From assembly GCA_018136815.1 (NCBI GenBank), contig CM030934.1, forward strand, positions 900,979 through 964,978: a DNA stretch of 64,000 nt, written 5' to 3'. Shown in pieces: positions 1-10,610 of this stretch; position 1 is the first letter of the stretch; every line of letters begins with the position of its first letter. A model generated the notes under the pieces. The model searched no databases. It saw only the letters and a list, made by a program, of their open reading frames with translations, and was not told the origin of the DNA. The translations under genes were made by a program, and so were the position numbers. This stretch comes from Isochrysis galbana. Its lineage: Eukaryota > Haptophyta > Isochrysidales > Isochrysidaceae.

Positions 1-2357
1 CTCCGTGCCGAGAGACGACGTACGACATGAAGGCGTGAAGTGCGTCGGCACTCGAGGGGTCGCCGTTGTGAGGGGCCGCCTCGATCCAACGAGTGAGCGA
101 GTCAACGAAAACGAGGAGCTTGTCGAAGCCTCGAGAGCCCTTGATGAAGTCGTGCGTAGGAGCCATCGAGACGACGTCGCAGAAGACGATGTCGAACGGA
201 TAGGCGCCGACCTGCGGTCCCTTTGGATCTGCGAGGTGACGGAAGGGAGGCTTAGCTAAAGTGCATTCATGGCATTGGCGAACGTGCTCACAGACGTCTG
301 CGTTCATCCCAGGCCAAAAATATCGGTCGCGTAAAAGGCGCGCCATCCGGTTGTCGCCGAAAGGCGCGCCATCCGGTTGTCGCCGAGGTGGCACAGGTGG
401 TCGTGAAAGGCTTCAAGGTAGGCACGGCGCATCGTCTTCGGCACGTAGAGGCAGAGCTTCTCGCCATCTCTCGTCGGCACTCGCCGGTAGAGTAGTCCAG
501 ATCGCAACAGGCATCGCGAGGATTCGCGACTGAGCCAGCGCAAACGACGGTGATCGAGATCGGGGTTGTGGGGAGACGAGGAGAGGAAGCGAATGAGGTC
601 GTGGCAGTCGGGGTCCTCGGCCTGTGCCTCCTTGAGCGCCTCGGCGTTGGGTGTACCGACGTCGAGGTAGGAGAGGTTGATAGAATCCCTGGTCGTAGAG
701 GACAACCTGGACGACCGTTCGTCGGCTTGCAGACTGGATGCCGTTGTGGTACGAGAACGAGAGGCGGCGACAACTTGCGGCTGCCCATCCGATGCTGTGG
801 TGGAGCGAGAGTTAGGAACGACGGCGGCTAGCAGCTGCCCACCCCCCTGCTTAGGAGCGGACGTCTCCGACGTTCCATCGTCTGCCGCCACCAAGCGTGA
901 CACGCCATCTGCATCTTTGTGATTAGCACCCGGCTTGTGCTCGACGGTGAAGCGATACTCCGACAACTTGAGTGCCCATCGCATCAGGCGCGACGCCGGC
1001 CCACCCTGGACGGTGTCCTTCATGGTGTGCAACCAACGGAGAGCTTGGTGATCAATGACGAGGCGGAAGTGTCGGCCCCAAAGGTACGGTCGCCAAGTAC
1101 GAATACTTTCCAGGGCAGCGAGAAGCTCCACCTCGGTGGTGGTCCAATGACGCTCCGCGGCGGTAAGACGGCGACCGTAATACGCGACGACATGCTCGTG
1201 CCCATGGTCGTCAATTTGCGACAGGACTCCGCCGATACCCAGAGTACTGGCCGCGTCCGTCTTGACGATGAACTCCTTGTCGTGACGAGGCGCAGCCAAC
1301 ACTGGAGCAGACGTGATGAGATCGATGAGGCGGCGGATCGCGGTCTGGCACTCAGGTGACTGAGAGACGGTGGCCACATCGACACCCGTACGCGTGAGGT
1401 CGGTGAGAGGGGCCGCGACGTGCGCGAAGCCCTTGATGAACCGACGGTAGTACGAGCAAAGACCGAGAAACGAGCGGACCTTTTCGAGCGAGTTGATGTG
1501 ACGCGGATCGATCGAGCGTACCGCCTCGACTTTCTTGGGGTCCATCTCGAGACCACGACGAGAAACGACGTGCCCGAGGTACTCGCCCTTGATAGCGAAC
1601 AAGATGCACTTGGAGGCCTTACATGAGAGACCGGCCCATCGGAGCCGTTCGAGGACGAGGTCGAGACGATGGAGCATCTGCTCGAAGGAGGCGTCGATGC
1701 GTTCCTCAAGAGTGCTGCCTGTACCTGTCGACCAAATCCCGATGTCGTCCAGGTACGGCATGCAAATTTCCCATGCGAGGCCTTGGAGCACCGCGTCCAT
1801 GAGACGGCACATGTAGGAAGGGCCGGATTGGACGCCGAACGGGAGGTAATTGAACTCGTACTTCTGGCGGTGGGTGCAGAACGCCGTGATGGGCTTGTCC
1901 TCCTCCTTGATAGGCAGGCACCAGAAGCCGGAGGCCAGATCGAGCAGACAAAGAAAAAGAGAATCTCGAGAACCTTGGCCTCGAGATAGACGGTCGATAG
2001 CCTCGACGGTGAGCGGTAGAGGGCTGTCCGAGATGCGAAGCTTCGAGTTCGTGTCCCGATAGTCGACGCAGAAGCGAACGGATCCATCTTTCTTACCGAC
2101 GAGAACAACCCGCGAAGCCCATGGCGAATTGGACTTACGAATGATGCCCGCCGCCTCCATCTCAGCGACGTGCTTGTCGACGATGGCGCGGCCCTCGTCA
2201 CCCATCTTGGACGGAGCGTGTCGGTGGGCTGTAGCGCCGGGGAGGAGAGGCAGCTCGACCTCCATCACGTGCGTGTGCCGAGGGTTCTTCGGGTCGAGGG
2301 CGAACGCGTCGATATGCCGTGCCAACAGGTAGCGTACGCGTTGCTTCTGGGACGGCA
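1..2357 (-). mobile_element. Ty3/gypsy-type retrotransposon fragment (RT, RNase H, start of integrase)
   Basis: On the minus strand an open frame from about 2357 to 304 encodes a reverse transcriptase with FCVDYRDTNSK, DLASGFWCLPI and the catalytic YLDDIGIW. An RNase H follows (TDAAS...GIGGVL, then DHQALRWL). The frame continues into the first half of an integrase HHCC zinc finger (HDHLCHLGDNR). The second half of that finger (VRQCHECTLAKP) and the start of the integrase core (DIVFCDVVSM, LVFVDSLTRW) lie in another frame between about 330 and 1, past a 26-bp tandem duplication that shifts the frame. Gag and protease are absent upstream, where the frame runs straight into a LINE fragment in the opposite orientation. 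The integrase continues off the window edge. This is a relic and not a host gene. The gene order RT-RNaseH-INT is what identifies the Ty3/gypsy type. Confidence 0.93.
334..385. repeat. 26-bp tandem duplication inside the gypsy integrase
   Basis: The 26-base unit AAAGGCGCGCCA...GTCGCCG occurs twice back to back, at 334-359 and 360-385, with no mismatch. Since 26 is not a multiple of three, it throws the minus-strand polyprotein out of frame inside the integrase zinc finger. Confidence 0.9.
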
Positions 2358-2936
2358 TAGGAGGATTGCCACGGCGAACAGATTCGCGGATGACCCGACG
2401 TGCCGCTTTTGCGGTATAGCCCCCGAAAGCTCCACGCACTTAGCCGTATGCATCGCGACTGAGCCCATCTTCGAATTCATAGAAAGACTTCTAGGGATAG
2501 TCCTTAGGCCGGGCTCTGAAGTAGCCCATCGTCTCTTTTGCTACCAAGTGGACAGGCCTCATCCCTCCTCGGGATACTTGGGTATCTTGGCGTGGAGGTA
2601 TATCCTCACGGACTTTTACAACATCTAGTACGGTAACGCGGACGGTAGGTCCGATAGATCGATTCTTAGAGCAATTCTCACAAGGTACCACCTACTAGCA
2701 ACGGCGAAGGTCGGTTTCTTTCAAAGGCTGAAGAAACAACGAAGTAACATGGGGCTGCACGCCCCGAGTAACAAACACATTAGGAAAATGCTAAGCCCTC
2801 TTTACATGGTGGACAAAGACTTTAACCTAGAAGTATCGGATGACCTCTTGCAGGCGGCAAGAAGGTGTCGTTCCGTCAATAGTGGGACATCAGTCGAATT
2901 GAGCGATCAAATGTCCACAGTTGTATTGTAGTTGTT
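2355..2936 (+). mobile_element. 3' fragment of a LINE (non-LTR) retrotransposon
   Basis: The plus strand encodes RRIATANRF, then a C-C-H-C zinc motif (CRFCGIAPESSTHLAVC) and ILAWRYILTDFY. A stop follows at about 2626. Downstream, related coding continues in the same frame: ILTRYHLLATAKVGFF, then KMLSPLYMVDKDFNLEVSDD. The same sequence order occurs in the minus-strand LINE ORF at 42587-44320 (CRLCKQSHESSTHLGTC, ILAWRYILTDFYR, ILTRYTALVKAAHFG). The fragment therefore belongs to the same LINE family but is decayed and 5'-truncated, keeping only the region behind the reverse transcriptase. It abuts the gypsy fragment tail to tail at about 2355. Confidence 0.8.
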
Positions 2937-3593
2937 TAACATTAGATCTTGTTAAAATTATAAGAGAGAGACGCCGTCAAAGCTTCTTCGCTAATCACAT
3001 CGGTGCACGCCGTGCATGGGCACGGCGCGATGTGCATCGGTCCCCACTGCGTGCCCGCTAGCAGAAGTCGCGTTCCGTCAAAAGAGGGCCAGGTTATTAT
3101 TTTTTTCCACCCAGATGTGCATGTTTTCTTTTTCAACCAGTCTCGTTAACCCAAAACACGCCACTACATGGAGCGCACGTGGGCGCTGCTGCTCGACAAG
3201 CCGGTGGGCAGTGTCGCCCCTCTGCGCAGCGCGAGCCACGCGTGTCCTCCCACCGGATGCGCGTCACTGCCTTGAGGGTCCACATTGTCTAACGTTACGT
3301 GCAAAAACGGGGACAGAATTTACGGCCGCGCGCCTTGGCATCCATTGTATTATTTGCCACCTTGTGATAAAAAAACGCATATTGCTCACACGACTAGCCG
3401 GTAGTAGTCACATGGGATCGGTTGATTATTACCGTGTATGACGAGAACATTAACGTAAGGTCTCTCTCTCTCCCGCCCCCCCCCCGGGGGGGGGGGCCCT
3501 CTCATCGGCCTACCAGAGTGAGAAGGCTCCTACTGGCTGTCTCCCTCCTCCCTCCTCGCTCACCCTTCTCTCCTCGGCCTCGTCTTCCTCACG
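2866..3593. repeat. Repeat-derived spacer with two CGTTCCGTCA ends and a piece of the 58-kb tandem repeat
   Basis: No gene is seen. The stretch begins with a terminal sequence (CGTTCCGTCA at 2869, then GTGGGACATCAGTCG and GAGCGATCAAATGTCC) shared with repeats at 29.2, 57.6 and 58.5 kb. Bases 3000-3055 are the reverse complement of the unit tandemly repeated at 57.94-58.31 kb (GATGCACATCGCGCCGTGCC). A second end, GAAGTCGCGTTCCGTCAAAA at 3064, matches copies at 23.27 and 63.66 kb. The rest is low-complexity C/G runs and pyrimidine-rich sequence leading into the next ORF. Confidence 0.6.
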
Positions 3594-4325
3594 ATGGTGG
3601 CGACTCGGCGCGCATCCGTACGGTCCTCCGTCCTCTCCTCTCGTGCACCTGCTCGCTGGCTTCGTTCGACTCCCTCGACACGGCCACCTGTCGACTGTCG
3701 CACGACTCGTTCCTCCTCCTGCTCCAAGGACGCGGCGGAGGAGGCGGAGCTTGTTCACGTTCCTGGTGCCGAGGAGGAGACCCTTTCTCCGACCGAGGAC
3801 TCCACCACCACCACCACCGACGAGGACTCTGTGGAGGAGGGAGGAGAAGAGAAGAACGAGAACTGTGCGTCGGACGCTCCAGGCTTTCTTCCCACTGCGC
3901 CGGCTGCGGAGGTCGAGGAGCGAGCCGAGTCGATGGAGGAGGTGGAGACCGTCCACGCGCTCGCTCTCACCGAGGACAATGAAGCGGAGGACGAGAAGAC
4001 GGAGAAGACGGAGAAGACGGAGAAGACGGAGAAGGAGAAGACGTCCGACGCACCAGCCGTAGAAGTCTTCACTCGATTCGAAGAGGCCACGCAGCTGGAA
4101 GAGGCCACGCAGGTGGCCACGCAGCTCGAGGAGGAGGAGAAGGAGGAGGCCGATACCGCCGAGGCGCCGGCTCCTACCGGGGCGAACGAGGAGAAGGAGG
4201 AGGAAGGTGAGGCGGAGGAGAAGACGTCCGACGCACCGGCCCAAGAGGGTTTGGAGGTGGCCACGCAGCTGGAGGAGGAAGAGTTGACGGAACGCGACTT
4301 GAGGCTTAGATATACGAAACATTAA
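3594..4325 (+). CDS. Acidic, repeat-rich hypothetical protein
   Basis: This is a single 243-residue ORF starting at ATG 3594 behind a pyrimidine-rich leader. The first 45 residues are Ser/Arg-rich. The remainder is very acidic, with short internal repeats: EKT repeated in a row around residues 136-147, KTSDAPA twice, and ATQLEE or VATQLEE several times. I recognise no domain, signal peptide or membrane segment. The last 15 codons or so (ELTERDLRLRY) lie in a minus-oriented copy of the TGACGGAACG repeat found elsewhere in the window, so the C-terminus or the whole ORF may be repeat-derived. Coding bias (GAG/GCG-rich) resembles nearby genes. It could be a real disordered protein or a translated low-complexity stretch. 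Confidence 0.35.
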   Translation: MVATRRASVRSSVLSSRAPARWLRSTPSTRPPVDCRTTRSSSCSKDAAEEAELVHVPGAEEETLSPTEDSTTTTTDEDSVEEGGEEKNENCASDAPGFLPTAPAAEVEERAESMEEVETVHALALTEDNEAEDEKTEKTEKTEKTEKEKTSDAPAVEVFTRFEEATQLEEATQVATQLEEEEKEEADTAEAPAPTGANEEKEEEGEAEEKTSDAPAQEGLEVATQLEEEELTERDLRLRYTKH

Positions 4326-5497
4326 TTGAGATGGGTGAATCGCTATGGGAAGAATTTGGAAGAAAGCGTTGATGACCTTATGAGACACACGGGAGGTATA
4401 GACTAGCCAAGCCCGAGCGCGGGATAAAGCCACAGTCTCCCGCCCCCTCCACTCCAACTCCTGGCCGAGGCAGTGCGCGCGGCCTCCCCGGAACCGGCTC
4501 TCCACTGAAGAGGGAACTGGGGAAGGGGGAGGGGGTTGTTAGGGGTTAAGGTTGGGTAGAGAGGAGGTCCATAAGCACACTGCCTTACGCCGCACGTGTA
4601 GCGGAGATTTTTAAGAAGATTTTTTTAAAGACCTCTCTACCACAGTCGCTGTGGGTGCTATCCCTGGCGCTCCCCCCGGCGCAGCACGGTACCCCGTTCG
4701 CCGTTCATGGTTCGTCCTCTCCACAAATGAAGTTGCCCGACCTTAAGCGCCGTTCTAGCCGCCGGAGCCCCTCGTCACGGAGTGGCTGAGTGCCCTCCGG
4801 AATCGCTCGACACGGCAAGACTCACTCAATGCGCGTCCATGCAATATACCGACGGCGCCGTCTAGACCGGAAAATCATAATAGGTCGTGCACAGTCATCT
4901 AGGTGGCGCCCCATTGGCAATCCGGACACGGTGATCCGCCTCGTCTTCATCCGGCGAGCTGATGGCGAGTAAAGCTCCGCCTTCCTCTGAGGGTGGTCGG
5001 CGTTGGCGTTGGTTTCCATTGCCTAGGCCGCCGCTGCGGGCGCGCTGGAGCGCCACAGCGACAGGGGACTTGCCGCTGCCTCCTCCGCTGGCAATTGGTC
5101 TCACCGCCACGGCGGCGGCGCTCGCCGCCACGTTCACAGCCGCCGTGGCGGCATTAGTGACGGCGGAGGCCGATGTCGAGACTGAGCGCATGACGCGCGG
5201 CATGTTCACCATCACCGAGCCGCCTCCGCCGCTCGCGAGTCGCCCGACCTTGGGGGAGATCGCAGCGAGGGATTCACGGAGAACGTGGTTATGGCACCGG
5301 TGCGCGGTGGTACGAGCTCCATCCAAACCAAGGGCCTAGGGGAGCACGCGATGTTGCAAGGGCAGCTGTCAGCCTGTTGCCTCCCACAGTAGGGAATGGC
5401 CCACGTGCGCACAGCATGATAGCTCAGGGGCAAGAGCATAGAGCGTCGCGAGGCGCTCACGTGGAGAATGGATTTGTTGAGAGGAGGTAGGTACTCG
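4326..5497. other. Spacer between the acidic ORF and the OSCA-like gene
   Basis: No ORF here has recognisable content. It holds an A/T-poor tract, a short poly-T near 4620 and GC-rich sequence after 4960. The plus and minus ORFs around 4960-5340 are low-complexity Ala/Pro/Arg readings. Part of 5457-5600 may contain the last exon of the minus-strand channel gene, since one frame there reads VRRNDEYLPPL, a plausible OSCA C-terminal sequence. Confidence 0.4.
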
Positions 5498-8400
5498 TCA
5501 TTGCGGCGCACATGCAGAGATGAGGCAACGGCAATGGCCGCCCGTTGCTCGTCGATTTGAGTGAACACTGACAACACCACCTTCCACCGCAAAGGGATGG
5601 GTGCGGGGCGCGTTGGGGCGCTTCGTTTGCACCAATGGCTGCAAGCGATGAACCAAATATGGATCCCGCGCTTCCCTCGCTAGCAACTGTGAAAGCCGGT
5701 ATCGGGTTCGGATGCGAGCAACTACGCTTAGAGATGAAGTGGGTCGCGCGGTTTTTATGGCACTCAAGCGTGGTCTCACCTGTTGCTGCCGAGCCGAGAG
5801 GAGGTGCAAGTGGTACCCATGCCTCCGCGCCAACTCGATGCAATAGAAGGAGAGCAAGATGAAAACAACCGCCCCTAGCGCCCCCAGCTGGATGTGGAAG
5901 GCGAACCACTCGTCGGTGATGCCGAGGGGCAAGATAGATGGGGGTGGAGGGGAGGGAAAAAATCCGGGCTCTCCGGAGCCAATATCTTGCGAAGGAAAAC
6001 TATCGGTGCCATCAGCATCTCCGGTCCCATCTCCAGCTACCGGTATCGAGGCGCGCGCCGCCTCGGCTGGCAGCGACGAGAAGAAGAAGCACGCCATCAT
6101 GGCATGCAACGCGAGCGAAAGCGGGAAGACGTAGAGGCACAGGGCGCGCACAAGGGCAGCGTCTGTGCGCGGTGGCGGGGCGAGGTGGCGTAGCAGGTTG
6201 GTTCGGTCGATCCACCCGGCGAGCCAAAAGTAGAAGGCGGCGATTAGGTAGAGCAGCGGGATGGCAGTGCCGAACATAAGACTGAGCACCACGAACTTGC
6301 CCGCCAGCTGTGAGAAATCAACAAAGGCGGAAAGCGCGGGCGTTCAAAGAGAAATGCAGAGAGGCTAGAGGGGACAAGATGCGCGCACACGTCCCGTCCG
6401 TGCACATCCTAGCGACGACACGAAGAGGCTAACCGACTTAAACACAATTGTAGTGCGCTATCATGTCGCCGCCTTGCACCTGGCATCGAAAGGCGAGATA
6501 AATGTCCGCCTCATCGACGTAGAGACGATCCATTTCCAACTGGGTCTTAGCTCGCGGCGCTAAGCAGAAGCGACTAAAGAGGCCGCCCACACGGAGCCAG
6601 TCGAGGAAGACCTGACGAAGATGGTGAGCGGAAAAGGCGGAGTGAAACGCCCAAAGTAAGACCCACATAGGCCCAGAGGAGGGCAAATATACACCTGAAT
6701 GAAGATGGCGTCACCGAAGAGGATGTTTGCGATGAGAGCCCCGCCGACCGTGTACCACGGCCGTTCGAAAAGCCGGACGGAAGGGTCCAGAAGGAAGGCA
6801 AAGGATGCGAAAACGGAGTTGTAAACCTAAGGCAAAGGGGGTAGAGGGGCAACCGGTGTCGGGCGGCGAGATTTTCTCAAGTAAAGTAGAGGGGCCTGCC
6901 AGCTCCGCACCATCGACGCCTTGGGTGGCCAGATAGCCACAAGGGCAGGGGCTTGGCGTGGACGGGGCGTTTGGCATCGCCTTTCGAAGCAGTACATTGT
7001 AAGGCCGGCCACACCTGGAAAAACACGAGCTTCAGCATAATAGCTAGCTCTTTTGCAGCAAAGGTGGTGTGTCGCTCCATACGCTCCGCGAGAAGTGGGA
7101 CGGATACAAAGAGGATAACGTTGCCGATCACGACGGGTAGCAGGAGCTAGACAGATATACGGGCATCACAGCCAAAGAGTCAGATGGAGCCCGTCACACA
7201 TATACAAGGGGGTGCGCCGCGGTTTTCCTCTTGGGAAGCACAGGCGCACTCCATCTCAACGGCTGCAGTGCTCACCGCCAGATTAACGAGCAACGAGAGT
7301 AATCCTCCGACCCAGCCGGAGCCCAGGGTGAGCGAGGCAAGGACGTTTTTCCCCTGCGACAAGCAAGCGGGAGGTCTAAGAGAGGATTTTGAAGGGACCC
7401 TAGCACAATAGGCTACGCCGGCCGCCACTGCACACGAATGAGTGAGGCTGGCCTAGGCCATGGTGGTGCGCGACAGCATGCTATTGCCACAATCCTACGC
7501 ATCACGCCATGTCACAAGCTGAGCGACCGGGGCTCCCGGCGCGCTCACGCCACCGGCGGTAGAGTCGTCGCGCTCGACTCACAGTTCTCCGCCCCGCGAT
7601 GTGCTTTCTTGGGGGTGGGCGCACCTGCACATAACATGTCGCGCTGATGACGGCAGTGCCAAAAGATGCGACCGCGAACATGATACCCGTCGAGAGTAGT
7701 TGTTTCCATCTGTGACGGCGATTCGTGAGCGGCCCCGCCTTAGGTATGCGTCAGGCACCTTGACGCTAGAGAGGGGTCACGCAACAGCCGAGCCGCATGA
7801 TGCATTAGAGCGCGAAATTCTAGCGCAGATGCAGCCGGACCGAAGGGGCGCACCCCGTTTGCGGGCAAACGAGCGCACCTCCGTTCCCGTTTTGGAATCT
7901 CGAGGTTCTCCCACTTGACATCACTCGGCTCGGGTGCACGCCTCGCGGAGAGCCGGCGGCCTTGGAAAAGTCGCGAGTAGCCTGGCGAATTGAGCGCCTC
8001 CCTTGCCATGTCCGCCTCGTAAGGCGAGGCAAACGAGACAAATGCGAAGCCCGTCCCTTTGCGCTGCTGTTGCACCATGTTGTGCGTCTGGATGTCGTGA
8101 TTCGCGAGGGCTGCGGATGCGGCGAGTACGGTTTGCCGCAGGACGATGAGGCGCTGATCACGGTGGTGCATGCCGCTGTACATGCCGACGCCGCCGCTGC
8201 CGCCCTTGCCACTGTTGCTCGCACTCTCGCAGCCGTGGCTCGCCTCGGACACTCCGCCACCGCTCTCGTCGCAATAACTGCTCGAGCTGTCGATCATAGC
8301 AGTCCCGCGCTCGGCCACCCTCGTACGGGGCGCAAACGCCATGCCGCTAAGTGGCGCACCGCACGAAAAGCTCGATGGCCCTGCACCCGCACCGCTGCTG

Positions 8401-9798
8401 AATGGAACCGCCGCGCCCACGACTGGACGGCTCGCATCACGAGAGCCCACGCTAGCGGCCAGCATCTCTGTTGTGGGCGATGGTGCGCCTAGCTTGGGCG
8501 GGCGGGCGGCCGCGGTGGGGGTACACGCCGCCACAGGCGTCACGCCAGGAGCAGCTGGCAGGCGGTGGATGTGGCTCGAAGCGGCTGGTTCACGAGGCGC
8601 GCCCTCGTGCCTGCCGGCCGCTCGCTCCCGGCGGCCGAGCATTGTGGACGCCAGCGTGCCCAACCCTCCTAGGATGGCGCGCTTCCAACCCGACTCCGTC
8701 CGCCTACGGGCAATGAAATAGACGGCCTGCCGCTCGTGAAGGGCAGCAAGAAGCTTCTGTCGCTCAGGCATGCGCAAGAGGAGGTCGCGGTTGGCGAGCG
8801 CGATGACAGCGTGCGTAACGTTCCCGAGCTCTGTGAACCACAACGCGAGCTCGTGCGAGTCAGTTGCGGTAGGCGGCAGGTTGGAGACGAGGAGAGTGTA
8901 GTCGGCCTGCGGTGGGGGGCGGCGCGCGGGTGGGCCGGTACCAGAAGGGCGCGGGGCATCAGTAGGTGCGGGGCACGGGCAGGGGCGTAGGCGCTGGGCC
9001 AGAGCGGAAGTGCGTGTTATCAGTGCGCTTACTTGCGTGGCCTCTATCTCATTGTCCGTGATCTCCTCCTCTTCAACTACCATCGCGTGGCCGCGGAACA
9101 TGCCGTAAGCGAAGACAGCGGAGACGAGCACCTCGACTGCACCGTAGGATGAGTTGAGCATACTGGCGTTGCCGAGTGTCGTGGCGGTGAAGACGGCGTT
9201 AAGGAAGGAGGTGCCCTCCGTGCCGAAGAGGCCGCCTCCAGTGACATTGTGGATGAGATTCGCAAGGGAGAGGGTGAAGGCGTATAGGAAGACGGTCTGC
9301 ATCAGCTTGCACCTGTCGGGCGGGGCGGTGGCAAGTAGGCCGAGTGGTGGAACAGACGGGCTCGGCGGGTGACGGCAGGGCGGCGACAGCTCCTTCCCTT
9401 GCTCGCCCTCCGAAGCCCTTCTCTCTGCCCCCTAGCCTCCTCCTGCGCTCCTCCACCAGGGCGTCGTACCATCTCATATAGCAGTATACTCCAGAGCCGA
9501 AGACCTTGAAGCAGTGCACATTGCAGCCGAGGGGCAGCAACCTGCCTTCCTGATCGCGCGGCAGCAGAGAACGCGCGTACTCTCTGGAGTGCTTGAGCTG
9601 TGGCGGAGCGACTGCTTTAGCCAGCAGCTCGTCCACAGCTGAGCGGACGAGCCAGCCACGCGCTCGTGCCTGGAGCATGATGGCGGCACGCCGGTGGAGT
9701 GCTACGTGCGCCTCCACGCTCTCATCCCACGCTCGGCCCGCAGAGCAGCGTGAGGGCGCGCGCGGCGGAGAAGCCATCGCCGGACGCGCCGACGCCAT
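5498..9798 (-). CDS. OSCA/TMEM63 (CSC1-like) mechanosensitive cation channel, multi-exon
   Basis: Exons proposed from GT-AG junctions that keep frame: 9798-9457, 9305-9033, 8906-7879, 7709-7625, 7353-7276, 7146-7015, 6826-6695, 6611-6480 and 6307-5780, plus an unresolved terminal part ending at 5498 or slightly downstream. That gives about 910 residues plus the tail. The N-terminus holds an IQ-like motif (AAIMLQARARGWLVRS), then LGCNVHCFKVFGSGVYCYMR. Early membrane segments follow, then a cytosolic RRM-like domain (YTLLVSNLPPTATD) split by a long Ser/Gly/Pro insert. It closes with AFVSFASPYEADMA and the family signature RAPEPSDVKWENL. Hydrophobic segments then follow exon by exon, including ERMERHTTFAAKELAIMLK and MFGTAIPLLYLIAAFYFW. 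Family members are stretch-gated cation channels. The ATG at 9798 is the first in frame. The weak points are the first intron's acceptor and the last exon. Confidence 0.75.
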
Positions 9799-10440
9799 CG
9801 CACGCTTCTCCTTACTCGTCTTCACGGCCTATGTTCTCATCGGTAGGAGTAGTACTGGAGTAGAGAGAGCACCCAAGTAAAGTACTCGTTCCTTGAGCTC
9901 GATGGTGTGCGTACGGACAGGCATTCCACAACTGGCAACTAGCAACTAGATTTCAGTCACACTGGGGGTGTGTGTACTCCCGCCCGAGGGTGGGTCCCCC
10001 CATAATTTCACTCACACGTACAATCCGATTACAATCCGCATCTTCTATGGTCTATGGCAATATTATATTTATATTGGCAATATCTAGATCTAGCGGATCC
10101 GTCTGAAATCTGAAAGCTTATGGTTACAGCGCGATATCTCGCGACGAAGACGCAGCCGATGTTGCACGCCGCATTGGGATCGCGCCCGAGGTGCTTTGAG
10201 CTTTGAGCCACCCAGTGCATCTTCGCAGACCAGCACGGACCGCCCCCTTGCCCCTTGCGTGACCCTGACCCTGATCTCCCTAAGGCCTCAGGTGCTGACC
10301 GTTGGATTATAATTATATCGTGGCGCTGCTTTACTTCGGACCGACCTGCCATTGTCGGACCGGATGGTAGCCCCTCCGCACCCGCAGCTACGCCACGTTG
10401 ATTTTCTCCCTCTCCGGTGTCGAATTCCGACACCGCACAC
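9799..10440. other. Intergenic, AT-richer stretch
   Basis: This is the upstream region of the OSCA-like gene. Short ATATTATATTTATATTGG-like sequence lies near 10060. An inverted repeat (GGTGTCG-AATTC-CGACACC) sits at about 10416-10434. No gene or RNA was recognised. Confidence 0.4.
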
Positions 10441-10474
10441 CGCTTTCTCGTCGTCGAATATCGAATAAGGCGAA

Positions 10475-10610
10475 GGCGCGCCTATGCCTATGCTTCTCCT
10501 TGGAAATGATTTCCTAGAAGCACACGCCGCCTGTATCGAACTGTCGCCGGATGCTCGACATGATGGCCGCTTGACCCTTGTGGTCAACAACCGTCGTGTT
10601 CCATCCCTCG
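10475..10610 (+). mobile_element. Possible retroelement protease fragment
   Basis: The plus strand reads PMPMLLLGNDFLEAHAACIELSPDARHDGRLTLVV when split across its motif: LLLGNDFLEAHAA, then IELSPD, then GRLTLVV. An I/L-L-G-x-D-F-L followed by a conserved hydrophobic strand is the C-terminal half of a retropepsin-like fold in gypsy polyproteins. The active-site D-S/T-G half is not visible. The downstream frames are proline- and serine-rich without features. I read it as a short relic, possibly of the same class of element as the fragment at 1-2357, which lacks this part. Confidence 0.45.

Noticed and set aside
3422-4264. Overlapping ORFs on both strands across the acidic gene region
   Set aside because: They are Ser/Arg-rich mirror readings of the GAG-repeat coding strand.
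9306-9825. Alternative start at 9825 and read-through C-terminus in the first OSCA-like exon frame
   Set aside because: 9825 is a GTG codon. The read-through past 9457 is Arg/Pro-rich and loses the membrane segments that follow in the spliced model.
10416-10434. GGTGTCGAATTCCGACACC as a tRNA T-arm
   Set aside because: No acceptor stem, D-arm or anticodon arm fits around it. It is a simple inverted repeat.
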